DNA of 64,000 bases from Prevotella sp. (GTDB lineage: Bacteria; Bacteroidota; Bacteroidia; Bacteroidales; Bacteroidaceae): assembly GCA_017428925.1 (NCBI GenBank), contig JAFRPY010000020.1:1-64000 (forward strand), given 5' to 3'. Positions 46,817-54,427 of the stretch are shown here, piece after piece. A program made the position numbers and the translations under genes. The notes below the pieces were generated by a model. It saw only the letters and a list, made by a program, of their open reading frames with translations, was not told where the DNA came from and ran no database searches. How positions within the stretch are numbered: position 1 is the stretch's first letter; each line of letters begins with the position of its first letter.

Positions 46817-47068
46817 ATGAACAGGATAGAGCGAGAGAAGCAGACCATCCGTAAGATGATAGGGCTTTATTGCCGTCATCATCTGAAACAGGACACAATG
46901 CCAGAGGAATACCGACTTCTGGCTGAGTATGCTTGTCTACGCCTTGATCATTGTAAGTACGGAGAGCAAAAGACTTCTTGTAAGAATTATCCCACTCACT
47001 GTTATGCTCCAAAAGAGCGTGAAGAGATTCGTGAGGTGATGCGTTGGGTCGGACCAAGAATGATATAG
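46817..47068 (+). CDS. ygbA: YgbA-family (nitrous-oxide-stimulated promoter) protein
   Basis: An 83-residue protein, MNRIEREKQTIRKMIGLYC, ACLRLDHCKYGEQKTSC, PTHCYAPKEREEIREVM and a terminal WVGPRMI. This matches E. coli YgbA, a nitric-oxide-induced protein with conserved cysteines that probably bind iron or iron-sulphur. One cysteine of the usual CxxC-HC set reads as tyrosine here (NYPTHC). The stop TAG at 47066 may be premature: the same frame continues YSPKDAIVHIFPKLKHW, which resembles the usual C-terminal extension. The link to NO metabolism fits the nrf genes elsewhere in the window only loosely. Confidence 0.75.
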   Translation: MNRIEREKQTIRKMIGLYCRHHLKQDTMPEEYRLLAEYACLRLDHCKYGEQKTSCKNYPTHCYAPKEREEIREVMRWVGPRMI

Positions 47069-47115
47069 TATTCTCCTAAAGATGCAATCGTTCATATTTT
47101 CCCAAAACTCAAACA

Positions 47116-47346
47116 TTGGCTCCATCGTTGTCTTTCAGAACTGGTGTCATTGTTTTGCTGTGCTGTATCCCCTTTTATATTATGTCCTTCGCCCATATGC
47201 TGTTGCCTATCAGTGTTGCAGCAAAGGGGATTTTATGGACTGTTCTTTTCGGACTGGCTAAGACCTGTCAGTATGGAGGTCTCACGATTCTGGGTGTTGA
47301 GGGTTACAAGCGATTAAAAAGTAAATTCAAGAAAAAAACAAGAATA
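47116..47346 (+). pseudogene. transporter-suffix-domain-like membrane segment, frame-disturbed
   Basis: A 77-codon stretch with two hydrophobic helices (GVIVLLCCIPFYIMSFA and LWTVLFGLAKTCQYGGL) and a basic end GYKRLKSKFKKK matches the small transporter-suffix-domain proteins. There is no ATG start in frame before residue 23 (only a TTG at 47116), and it reads without stop into the next gene. One base fewer in the run of seven A at about 47332-47338 would make it end in TAA overlapping the ATG at 47347, the normal arrangement. It is therefore probably an independent small gene with a frameshift. Confidence 0.5.
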
Positions 47347-47760
47347 ATGGAAACGAGAAAGAATTTAGCTGCTGAGAAAAAGAGATGCAATAGCCATAAT
47401 TGCGCTCAGGCCATTCTTCACACATACGCCGACATTGCTGGGATAAGTGAGGATGAAGCCATGAACATTGCCGGAGCCTTCGGTGGTGGCATGGGTAATA
47501 TGGAAGGAACGTGTGGCGCACTCGTTGGGGCTGGACTTGTTTTGGGATTGGTCAACAAGGACAAAGTAAAGTCTATGAAACAGATGCGCCAGATAATGAG
47601 CAAGTTTCAGGAGAGGAATGGAGCCACACAATGTAAACTTCTAAAAGGTGTTGGAACAAAAGTGGTTCTGCGTGAATGCCCTGACTGTGTAGCTGATGCC
47701 GCTGAGTTCTTGGAAGAGCAAATCGGGGTTGATGGCTTGGAGACTGAAATATCGCTGTAA
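47347..47760 (+). CDS. C_GCAxxG_C_C family protein
   Basis: About 137 residues from METRKNLAAEKKRCNSHNC. The cysteine signature is C-NSHNCAQAI, then GTCGALVGAGLVLGL (the GCAxxG-like block), then QCKLL and RECPDCVADA, as in the redox-active C_GCAxxG_C_C family, whose members often lie next to transporters or redox enzymes. Function unknown; a metal or disulphide role is likely. The start at 47347 is chosen because the family begins just before its first cysteine pair. Confidence 0.8.
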   Translation: METRKNLAAEKKRCNSHNCAQAILHTYADIAGISEDEAMNIAGAFGGGMGNMEGTCGALVGAGLVLGLVNKDKVKSMKQMRQIMSKFQERNGATQCKLLKGVGTKVVLRECPDCVADAAEFLEEQIGVDGLETEISL

Positions 47761-48025
47761 GGCTTGTGGATATGAAGCCGAAGTGTATGATGGAAGAGGA
47801 TTGTTCCGTCAGCAGATAACAGCCATGTCATGCCCAGACTGTAAGACCATCCAGAATATCGTGGTTGGCGGTATCATCGCTGACGTAGCCCCATCCTACA
47901 GAAGCGAAGTTGGCCGTTTGTGTCTGCAATGCGGTAGCGATAATATCAGGATATGGAATAAACACACATGTCCGAAGTGCCAGGGAGAAATGGAAGGTAC
48001 AGGCGAGAAGGAGTTTTGGATATAA
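47732..48025 (+). CDS. small zinc-ribbon protein
   Basis: About 97 residues from MAWRLKYRCKACGYEAEV, overlapping the previous gene by 29 bp in another frame. Four CxxC pairs are seen: CKAC, CPDC, CLQC and CPKC, in two rubredoxin/zinc-ribbon knuckles. No catalytic part is visible. It may be a small regulatory or RNA-binding protein. Confidence 0.7.
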   Translation: MAWRLKYRCKACGYEAEVYDGRGLFRQQITAMSCPDCKTIQNIVVGGIIADVAPSYRSEVGRLCLQCGSDNIRIWNKHTCPKCQGEMEGTGEKEFWI

Positions 48026-48142
48026 ACAGAAAATAATTTGAGAGGCGAAACGAATTGACATACCTGAGATTATGCAGGTGATGGAGGCTGAAAAACGCTC
48101 CAGTATAAATTGGCAATGGCTATTGGCAAGGCATATAAAAAA

Positions 48143-48177
48143 CGCCGAGGATGCTTTGTTTATCGGCACGCTCGGCG
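48143..48177. terminator. hairpin after the zinc-ribbon gene
   Basis: CGCCGAG (48143-48149) pairs with CTCGGCG (48171-48177). A T-rich stretch follows on the forward strand after 13 bases. The 48026-48142 stretch shows a short frame (EIMQVMEAEKR) that looks like a gene remnant and is not annotated. Confidence 0.4.
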
Positions 48178-48198
48178 GGTTTGGGCTTGTTTTCTCGG

Positions 48199-48273
48199 GG
48201 TGCCCGGTGGGACTCGAACCCACGACATTCAGAACCACAATCTGACGCTCTAACCAACTGAACTACGGGCACC
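48199..48273 (-). tRNA. tRNA-His (GTG)
   Basis: Reverse strand folds as a complete cloverleaf: acceptor GTGCCCG with CGGGCAC, D-arm with AGTTGGTTA, anticodon stem TCAGA/TCTGA enclosing TTGTGGT (anticodon GTG), and T-arm GTGGGTTCGAGTCCCAC. The extra G at position -1 (48273) faces C73, the identity pair of tRNA-His. CCA is not encoded. A promoter lies directly upstream. Confidence 0.97.
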
Positions 48274-48291
48274 ATGTTGGTTTTGCGGGTG

Positions 48292-48323
48292 CAAAGATAC
48301 GGCAATTATTTGAGATTGCCAAA
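48292..48323 (-). promoter_or_regulatory. tRNA-His promoter, overlapped by a 13-bp palindrome
   Basis: Reverse strand TTTG at 48320-48323, 20-bp spacer, TATCTTTG at 48292-48299, about 19 bp upstream of the tRNA. Between the boxes, CGGCAATTATTTG (48300-48312) is perfectly inverted as CAAATAATTGCCG (48320-48332) across a 7-base loop, so the palindrome covers the spacer and the -33 box. It may be a terminator for secG or an operator. Confidence 0.7.
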
Positions 48324-48357
48324 TAATTGCCGTAATTTTTCTAATATTTTTTAATGT

Positions 48358-48789
48358 TTATTTCGCAGGTGCTTTAGGAGCAGCGGGTGCATTTTCTGCA
48401 GGAGCAGCAGGAGCATTCTCGGCGGGAGCTGCTTTTTGTGCGTCAGCATCTGCAGGAGCCGCAGCCTGTTCAGCGTTCTGGCTAGCACCAAAGCCAGGCA
48501 GGGTGTTAGGATTAGTCTGCTGCTGCTCGGTGGCAGTATTCTCAAGCACGCTCTGTTCTGTAGCTGCGGTTGGAGCAACATAGGCGCAGAGAACGCTAAG
48601 TACTACCATGGCAATAGCGAGGCCCCATGTAGCCTTTTCAACAAAGTCAGTGGTTTTTCTAACTCCCATGATGGCATTAGAAGATGAAAAGTTGGATGAC
48701 AGACCGCCACCCTTTGACTCTTGAATGAGCACGATGCCAATCATAAGCAGTGCTGCAAGTACGATTAAAATTACGAAAAATGTGTACAT
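48358..48789 (-). CDS. secG: preprotein translocase subunit SecG
   Basis: A 143-residue protein with two membrane helices (LIVLAALLMIGIVLIQ and LAIAMVVLSVLCAYVA) and the conserved QESKGGGL and NFSSSNAIMG motifs. After residue 75 a low-complexity Ala/Pro/Glu tail contains two copies of APAENAPA, a usual feature in Bacteroidota. SecG assists SecYE in protein export. It is last in the operon regulator-lptE-TPR-secG. Confidence 0.93.
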   Translation of the reverse strand: MYTFFVILIVLAALLMIGIVLIQESKGGGLSSNFSSSNAIMGVRKTTDFVEKATWGLAIAMVVLSVLCAYVAPTAATEQSVLENTATEQQQTNPNTLPGFGASQNAEQAAAPADADAQKAAPAENAPAAPAENAPAAPKAPAK

Positions 48790-48798
48790 TTTATTACT

Positions 48799-49554
48799 TT
48801 ATTTTTTATTGTTATTTATAATCAATTTCTCTAAGAATCGAATTTGGTCTGCAAAGTAAGCATTTTTTTTTGGATAATTCAAATTTAAACGCTTAATAAT
48901 TTCCAAAGCCTTTGAATATCGGCCTTGTTTTATGTAAATTCTTGCCAAAGTCTCCGTAAAATACCCTTCATCGCCTCCATTTTCTTCAGATTTTTCATTT
49001 TCTTCGAGTTGCGGGAGAAATTCAGGAACTTCCTTCAAGTCGAAATTTCCGCCTTTGTTGTTTATGAAATTATCAATCAAATTTTGACCTCTCATTTGTG
49101 GCTGTTCTTCGTCCTTGAAGGCCTCGCCCTCGGTTTCTATGAGATAGGCCACATAGTCAACGGCTGCATCACTTGGCGTAGGCTTTCGCTTGCTCTTTTT
49201 CTCCTCTTTTTCAACGGGAATATTGTTGAGGAACTCATTAATCAGCGTTGCTGTACGGGAATTCTCCTTGTCGGCAGGCTCAGTATGCGACCTGCCCGGT
49301 GATGTCTTCCTGAAATTACTCAGACGATAATGTGCAGCCTCAATGAGGTTGAACACCACTTTACGGTCGGTGATGTAAATGGCAGCGCGGCGCAGTTCTT
49401 CATCGAAAGTCGGGTCATGAAGCAGGTAGAGGTTCTGCAGCATGAGCAGGCGCGCCGTTTGGAAATATGGATAGAGAGCCAGCAGGGAACGCAGTTCGTA
49501 GAGCGTTTCCTTGTCCATCAGTTCAGGATGTTTTATAAGGTTCTGTAAATCCAT
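48799..49554 (-). CDS. TPR-like helical protein of the lptE-secG operon
   Basis: About 251 residues from MDLQNLIKHPELMDK; an upstream in-frame ATG (49617) would overlap lptE. FTETLARIYIKQGRYSKALEIIKRLNLNYPKKNAYFADQIRFLEKL at the C-terminus is one to two TPR units (residues about 205-250). The first part has ETLYELRSLLALYPYFQTARLLML, a helical repeat common in this Bacteroidota family. No signal peptide. Its position between lptE and secG is conserved in the phylum as far as I know; function unproven, maybe envelope assembly. Confidence 0.8.
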   Translation of the reverse strand: MDLQNLIKHPELMDKETLYELRSLLALYPYFQTARLLMLQNLYLLHDPTFDEELRRAAIYITDRKVVFNLIEAAHYRLSNFRKTSPGRSHTEPADKENSRTATLINEFLNNIPVEKEEKKSKRKPTPSDAAVDYVAYLIETEGEAFKDEEQPQMRGQNLIDNFINNKGGNFDLKEVPEFLPQLEENEKSEENGGDEGYFTETLARIYIKQGRYSKALEIIKRLNLNYPKKNAYFADQIRFLEKLIINNNKK

Positions 49555-49576
49555 ATTTATTTGTAGTGGTGGCGTA

Positions 49577-50128
49577 TTACCAGTTGGCAACGGTGGCGTT
49601 GAATATCTGGTCGACAATGTCTTTTGTCATTTCGTTGACCAGGTCTTCCTGCACGGCACTTAGGCTAAGCGTGGAATTGTAAGCCTTTGACGACGAGAAT
49701 GACTTCTCGAAGTCTTCATCGTGTTTTACGTTGTTGGTGAACATAACGTTTACCGTCATGGTCAGCTCAATTTGCGATGACGAACCTTCAGCGCTTACCG
49801 ATTTGTTGCGCTGCTGGTATTGCGTAATCTGTCCTTCAATCTTAAGGTCACCGTTCCTCTTAACTAATTGCAGCTTGGTCTGGTTGGTGAACTTGTCCTT
49901 CAGCGCATTATTGAAGATAGCAGCCATGGGTCCCCACACATAGGTTGCGCGGATGGGGAAGTCGGCAATCTGAATGGTCTTGGTCTTGGTATAGTCGATG
50001 CTTGAGCCGTTGAACGTATAGCTTACGGAACAGCTGACTAGCAACAGGCTGAAAAGGAAAAAACTCAAAAAGCGAAATGCTCCTTGATGAATAACTCGTC
50101 GTTTCAGAAATTCTTTCAGCGTCTTCAT
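49577..50128 (-). CDS. lptE: LptE family LPS-assembly lipoprotein
   Basis: A 183-residue lipoprotein: hydrophobic signal FLSFFLFSLLLVSC with Cys at the lipobox, then YTFNGSSIDYTKTKTIQIADFPIRA, a typical LptE beginning, and a beta-alpha-beta core (GDLKIEGQITQYQQ). It plugs LptD in the outer membrane for lipopolysaccharide insertion. It follows the sigma-54 type regulator gene by about 32 bp. Confidence 0.88.
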   Translation of the reverse strand: MKTLKEFLKRRVIHQGAFRFLSFFLFSLLLVSCSVSYTFNGSSIDYTKTKTIQIADFPIRATYVWGPMAAIFNNALKDKFTNQTKLQLVKRNGDLKIEGQITQYQQRNKSVSAEGSSSQIELTMTVNVMFTNNVKHDEDFEKSFSSSKAYNSTLSLSAVQEDLVNEMTKDIVDQIFNATVANW

Positions 50129-50160
50129 TTTTCAGTCCTTTTCAACTAAAGATATTAATG

Positions 50161-51387
50161 TTACTCCAGCCCGTACTGCTTGATTCTCCTGTAGAGGGTG
50201 CGGTCCGAGATTCCCAGTTCCTGCGCGGCCTTTTTACGGTTGCCGCCATTGCGTTCAAGCGCTTTTTCAATCATCTGCCGTCCAAGATCCTCAAGATTGA
50301 GCGTCTCAGGCTCCTTGATTTCCTCGGCAACAGCGTCTTGAATGCCGGGGGCAATGTTCCCGTTATTGCCGTCACCATATACGGCGGGGATCTGCTGAGA
50401 GGAAGATGTCCGAGCGATGATGTTGCTATTCAGCTCATTTGCATCGTCGAGTTGCTTGCGCATGGCTGATAACTCACGGCGCATGTCGGCAAGACTGTTT
50501 CGAGTGTCGTAGATAACCTTGAACAGCATCTCCCGCTCATTTTCGTACGAGTGCTCGCTGTTGCCGTTGTTGATGGTGGCAAGCATTGTGCTCTCGGGGT
50601 CTTCGGGGATGAATTTCCTCAGAGCCTCGGCTGTTATTTCCCGTTGCTCAGAAAGTACCGACATTTGTTCCGTGATGTTTTTCAGCTGGCGCACATTTCC
50701 CGGCCACTTATACTTCAGCAACACCTCCTTGGCCTCGTCGGTGAGGGTGATTTTTGGCAGTCGGTATTTCTCTGCCATTTGCATGGCGAAGAGCTTGAAC
50801 AGCAGCACGATGTCGTTGCCTCTCTCACGGAGCGACGGCATCTGTATGGGAATGGTGTTCAGTCGGTAGTAGAGGTCTTCGCGGAAGCGTCTCTCGCTGA
50901 TGGCCTTCTGGATGTTGACGTTGGTGGCAGCAACGATGCGCACGTCGGTCTTCATTACCGTTGTGCCGCCAACGCGGATATATTCTCCCGTCTCGAGCAC
51001 GCGCAGCAACCTTGCTTGGGTGGCCATTGGCAGTTCTCCCACCTCGTCGAGAAAGATGGTTCCCTTGTTGGCTACGCCGAAGTATCCCTCGCTTTCACCA
51101 ATAGCTCCGGTGAACGATCCTTTCTCATGCCCGAAGAGTTCGCTGTCAATGGTTCCCTCGGGAATTGAGCCGCAGTTGATGGCGAAATATTTCTCACGCC
51201 TTCTTGGCGAATTGTCATGAATCAAGCGCGGGATGATTTCCTTTCCCACACCGCTCTCGCCGATAATGAGCACACTCAGGTCAGTGGGTGCCACCTGCAG
51301 GGCTACATCCAGAGCATGGTTAAGCGCATCGCTATTGCCAACGATGTTATAGCGTTGCTTGATTCTTTGCAATTCGTTCGTATTCAT
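50161..51387 (-). CDS. sigma-54-dependent transcriptional activator
   Basis: A 408-residue regulator without a receiver domain. The AAA+ core starts near residue 15: GESGVGKEIIPRLIH (Walker A, about 43), FGHEKGSFTGAIGES (GAFTGA loop as GSFTGA), GTIFLDEVGELPM (Walker B) and a sensor-II RQLKN. A C-terminal Fis-type helix-turn-helix (NRKKAAQELGISDRTLYRRIKQ) binds DNA. It activates RpoN promoters by ATP hydrolysis. GSFTGA in place of GAFTGA is a mild variant. Head of the operon with lptE, TPR and secG. Confidence 0.93.
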   Translation of the reverse strand: MNTNELQRIKQRYNIVGNSDALNHALDVALQVAPTDLSVLIIGESGVGKEIIPRLIHDNSPRRREKYFAINCGSIPEGTIDSELFGHEKGSFTGAIGESEGYFGVANKGTIFLDEVGELPMATQARLLRVLETGEYIRVGGTTVMKTDVRIVAATNVNIQKAISERRFREDLYYRLNTIPIQMPSLRERGNDIVLLFKLFAMQMAEKYRLPKITLTDEAKEVLLKYKWPGNVRQLKNITEQMSVLSEQREITAEALRKFIPEDPESTMLATINNGNSEHSYENEREMLFKVIYDTRNSLADMRRELSAMRKQLDDANELNSNIIARTSSSQQIPAVYGDGNNGNIAPGIQDAVAEEIKEPETLNLEDLGRQMIEKALERNGGNRKKAAQELGISDRTLYRRIKQYGLE

Positions 51388-51490
51388 AATTGGGTGACAA
51401 AATTACGCATATTTTTTCAAAATGCTGCAATTTTGGCAGTTTTTTTATGGATTTTAATGAAAAGACAATCCCACAGAGTGTCCGAAGTGC

Positions 51491-52531
51491 TTAGGGTTTC
51501 TTCTCTTTTTCTACATTTTCCTTGGCTTTCGGAATGTTAAAGCGCACTTTTTCGCTCTCGTCCTTCTTCTCATGATAGAGTTTCTTCAGGGGATTCTTCA
51601 TCGGCTCGTCGTAGTTCATGCGGTTGCGGAATACGTCGAGCACAAGGTAGATGGCATGCCTCATGCTGTTCTCGTCGGCCATGTTTTTTCCGGCATTGCT
51701 GAAGTCGGCCATTGCCAGTGGTGATGCCTCAATCAGCTCTTGCCCAGCAGCATAGCTCACGCCTTCGCCGTTGTCGAGCGTCTTGAATGGTGACAGCGCT
51801 TGGTTGTCGTAGAGTGCCAGCACGGCATCGAAAGCATTGTACTTTCCCTCGCCCAGGAAGGAGTCGGCGGGGTAGGGACCGAAGGCGTTCACCTTCTGTT
51901 CGCCCAGTGCCTCAATGGCCGGCTTGATGATGTGCTCCTCTTCCTCGCCTGGCTGGATGTTCATGGCCAGGATGGCAATGCGCGGTTTCGAAATGCGGAA
52001 GTCGCGGCGTAGAGTTTGATGAAGCAGCAGGGCCTTCTGCTCGATGAGTTCCTTGGTGACCACGCGTGGCACGTCTTTCAGCGGAAGTCCTGTGGTGACC
52101 ATTGCCATGCGCAGCTGGTCGCTGATGAGCATGGGCAGCGGTGCATCGTACGATTTGTCGGCCACAGGGGCTTTCACAAGCACGTCGAAGAGTCCGTTGG
52201 CAGCATCCTCCTTGGCTTTTGCCACCGCTTTCAAGGCAGCGGCGTCAGATGCTTCCGTTGCGCTGCCGAACTCCACCTTTACTTCCTCGTTGATGACAGA
52301 GAGCATGTTCATGCGCCCGTCCTTGGCCTCCTCCGCCCTTTGAATCACGGTATAAGGCGTTTGTATGCCGAGGGCGTTGCGGTGGAAAGCAGCCACCTTT
52401 GGCGCACCGTAGACGATGGGCGTGCATAGCTCCAGCATCTCGTTGGCTTGAAAAGTTTTAAGAATAAGTTCATATCCGATACCGTTGGTATCTCCGTGCG
52501 TGATGGCCACGCGAATCATTTTCTCATTCAT
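51491..52531 (-). CDS. PdxA-like protein lacking the usual catalytic and metal residues
   Basis: A 346-residue protein with the PdxA frame: VAITHGDTNGIGYELILKTF, LCTPIVYGAPKVAAFHR, FDVLVKAPV, LRMAMVTTGLPLKDVPRVVTKE, FGPYPADSFLGEGKYNAFDAVLAL and ENSMRHAIYLVLDVFRNR. Functional 4-hydroxythreonine-4-phosphate dehydrogenases have PGHTEY, NPHAG, MYHDQGLAPFK and SPDHGTA; here the PGHTEY segment and about 20 neighbouring residues are deleted, and the others read NIQPG, LYDNQALSPFK and SPLAMAD. Thus the ligands of the metal and the active-site histidines are missing, though the frame is intact. It probably is not the classical PdxA. It lies 42 bp after the DUF4837 gene in the rlmN operon. Confidence 0.8.
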   Translation of the reverse strand: MNEKMIRVAITHGDTNGIGYELILKTFQANEMLELCTPIVYGAPKVAAFHRNALGIQTPYTVIQRAEEAKDGRMNMLSVINEEVKVEFGSATEASDAAALKAVAKAKEDAANGLFDVLVKAPVADKSYDAPLPMLISDQLRMAMVTTGLPLKDVPRVVTKELIEQKALLLHQTLRRDFRISKPRIAILAMNIQPGEEEEHIIKPAIEALGEQKVNAFGPYPADSFLGEGKYNAFDAVLALYDNQALSPFKTLDNGEGVSYAAGQELIEASPLAMADFSNAGKNMADENSMRHAIYLVLDVFRNRMNYDEPMKNPLKKLYHEKKDESEKVRFNIPKAKENVEKEKKP

Positions 52532-52573
52532 ACAATATGCGTATTTATGTTTAAAATGTAATGTCTTGCAATC

Positions 52574-53170
52574 TTATGGCGCCTGCCTGAGGGTGAGCAG
52601 TATTTCCTCAATGCGTTTCATGGGCGTTGCCTTGTCGCGGTCGGGTGCAAAGAGGAAGCCTTCGGCCACTATCACACGACCGTTGGCCTCGTCGAGGAAG
52701 CTGTGGCTGACGAATGGCCCTCCCATCATGTCGCCATTCATCTCCCAAGTGCCTTCGGTGCGGAGCCTTCCGTTCGGGGTAATGCTGTGACTGACGGGCA
52801 TCCTGCGGTCGGTGGCCATGACCATGTCGTCGGTCTCACCATGAATGTTCTCTCGCATCACACTGTCGCGCTTCGCAATGATGTCCGCCGTGTCGAGCCT
52901 TGTGGCCAGATAGCTGTAGACACAGATGTTGCGCATGATGCTTGTTCCGTTGTCGGTCATCCAGCAGAAGTCCTTGCCTTCCTTCGTTGCGCTCATTTCA
53001 TTGGGAATGTCCATCGTGAAGTGGATGGCGGCGAGGAAAGCCGGGCTCGGTGCCTTCTTGTTGGGAATGTCCTGTAGGCTGTCGTCCACTTGCGGCTGGT
53101 GCCTATAGAACAGCAGCACCACCACCAGCAGGGTAGCCAGAACAAATATGTGGAGCCAATTTTTCTTCAT
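52574..53170 (-). CDS. DUF4837-like membrane-anchored protein
   Basis: A 198-residue protein with one N-terminal hydrophobic segment (IFVLATLLVVVLLFY), probably a signal-anchor. The rest matches a Bacteroidota family: DNGTSIMRNICVYSYLA, MPVSHSITPNGRLRTEG and TEGTWEMNGDMMGGPFVS are its conserved blocks. The start overlaps the rlmN stop by 4 bp and pdxA-like follows, forming an operon. Function unknown. Confidence 0.65.
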   Translation of the reverse strand: MKKNWLHIFVLATLLVVVLLFYRHQPQVDDSLQDIPNKKAPSPAFLAAIHFTMDIPNEMSATKEGKDFCWMTDNGTSIMRNICVYSYLATRLDTADIIAKRDSVMRENIHGETDDMVMATDRRMPVSHSITPNGRLRTEGTWEMNGDMMGGPFVSHSFLDEANGRVIVAEGFLFAPDRDKATPMKRIEEILLTLRQAP

Positions 53171-54261
53171 CGGTTACTCAGCCTTTTCCTGTCCGTCGAC
53201 AGCAGTCCGCATGCCGCAAAGATGTCTTGTCCGCGCGATGCGCGTATGGTGGTGGTGATGCCGTGCTTGTTCAGATAGTCGCGCATCTGCTCCATTCGTT
53301 TCTCGTCTGCGCCTTTCAGCGGCACGTCGGGAATCTGATGGAAGCGTATAAGGTTCACCCTCAGCTGGCTGTCCCATTTCCCGCCAATGGCCTTGTTGAG
53401 TGGGCGCAGCAACTCCACGATGGCACGTGCATGCTCCAGGGAGTCGTTGGTGCCGCCGAAGACGATGTACTCGAACGACACGCGGCGCTGGTGGGTGAAG
53501 TCGTACTTGCTGATCAGTTCGATGATTTCCTTGATGCTCATGGCCTTTTCCGATGGCATCAGCTCGGCACGTTGCTCGTGTAACGGAGAGTGCAGGCTGA
53601 TGGCCAGGTGGCATTCGCTCTCTTCCAGAAAACGCTTCAGTTTCGACTTTATGCCGACGGAACTCACGGTGATGCGTTTCGGGCTCCATGCCCAGGCGTA
53701 GTGCGCGGTGAGAATCTCCGTGGCACCCATCACGGCGTCGATGTTGTCCATCGGCTCACCTTGTCCCATGAAGACGATATTTGTCAGTTTCTCTGCCTCG
53801 GGCAATGCGTATATTTGGTTCAATATGTCGGTTACCGTGAGGTTTCCCTCAACCCCCTGCTTTCCCGTCTGGCAGAACAGGCAGTTCATCTTGCAGCCCA
53901 CTTGGCACGAGACGCAAAGCGTGGCCCTGTTGCCGTCGGGGATGTAGACGGTTTCCACGAAAAGGTGCCTTTGCTCCTCAGTCTTTGGGGAGTTCTGTGT
54001 TCTTACGGGGAACAAGTATTTGATGGTGCCGTCCTTCGAGTGCTGGCTGTCGATGGGAGGCATGCAGCCGATGGTGTATTGCTCCTTCAGCTTCTCACGG
54101 TTTGCTTTCGAGATGTTGGTCATCTCGTCGATGCTCTTCACGCGCTGCCCGTAAATCCATTTGGCCATTTGCTCGCCGGTAAAGGCAGGCATCCCCAACG
54201 AACGAGCCACTTCCTTCAGTTCGTCGAGTCGTAGTCCTAACAAAGGCATCTTTCCAATCAT
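53167..54261 (-). CDS. rlmN: dual-specificity RNA methyltransferase RlmN
   Basis: About 364 residues from MIGKMPLLGLRLDEL. SCQVGCKMNCLFCQTG holds the CxxxCxxC radical-SAM cluster ligands, NIVFMGQGEPMDN the SAM-binding GEP, and AACGLLSTDR has the second methylatable Cys (ACGL) near the C-terminus. It methylates C2 of A2503 in 23S rRNA and A37 in some tRNAs. The ORF extends 40 codons further but this lies upstream of the promoter (54267-54274). Because the -7 box ends 5 bp before the ATG, translation may start at MPLLG (54249) instead. Confidence 0.95.
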   Translation of the reverse strand: MIGKMPLLGLRLDELKEVARSLGMPAFTGEQMAKWIYGQRVKSIDEMTNISKANREKLKEQYTIGCMPPIDSQHSKDGTIKYLFPVRTQNSPKTEEQRHLFVETVYIPDGNRATLCVSCQVGCKMNCLFCQTGKQGVEGNLTVTDILNQIYALPEAEKLTNIVFMGQGEPMDNIDAVMGATEILTAHYAWAWSPKRITVSSVGIKSKLKRFLEESECHLAISLHSPLHEQRAELMPSEKAMSIKEIIELISKYDFTHQRRVSFEYIVFGGTNDSLEHARAIVELLRPLNKAIGGKWDSQLRVNLIRFHQIPDVPLKGADEKRMEQMRDYLNKHGITTTIRASRGQDIFAACGLLSTDRKRLSNR

Positions 54262-54266
54262 GGGTG

Positions 54267-54274
54267 CAAAGGTA
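54267..54274 (-). promoter_or_regulatory. -7 box of the rlmN operon
   Basis: Reverse-strand TACCTTTG immediately upstream of the start. It sets an upper limit on the length of the RlmN N-terminus. Confidence 0.6.
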
Positions 54275-54282
54275 CAGAAATA

Positions 54283-54427
54283 AATGAAGAATGAAGAATG
54301 AAGAATTTTATTCGCACTAATTCTCCATTGACGCTTTACGTCGATTCTCGTCACGACTCGGTATAATTTGAACGAGTTCACTCTCTGCTCTCGTATGCAC
54401 TATAATTCTTCATTCTTCACTCTTCAT
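54283..54427. repeat. inverted GAAGAATGA-rich repeat between rlmN and buk
   Basis: Left arm about 54283-54306 (three GAAGAAT units) and right arm about 54404-54427 (ATTCTTC, CATTCTTC) are complementary. The interior holds a GACGCTTTACGTC hairpin (54330-54342). Related GAAGAGTGAAGAAT text follows the GH97 gene near 39920. The structure could end transcripts from both sides; it may also be a miniature mobile element. No gene lies inside. Confidence 0.6.

Noticed and set aside
48026-48198. Short frame EIMQVMEAEKR...ARHIKNAEDALFIG before tRNA-His
   Set aside because: It runs into the tRNA gene, has no promoter and no family I recognise; at most a gene remnant.
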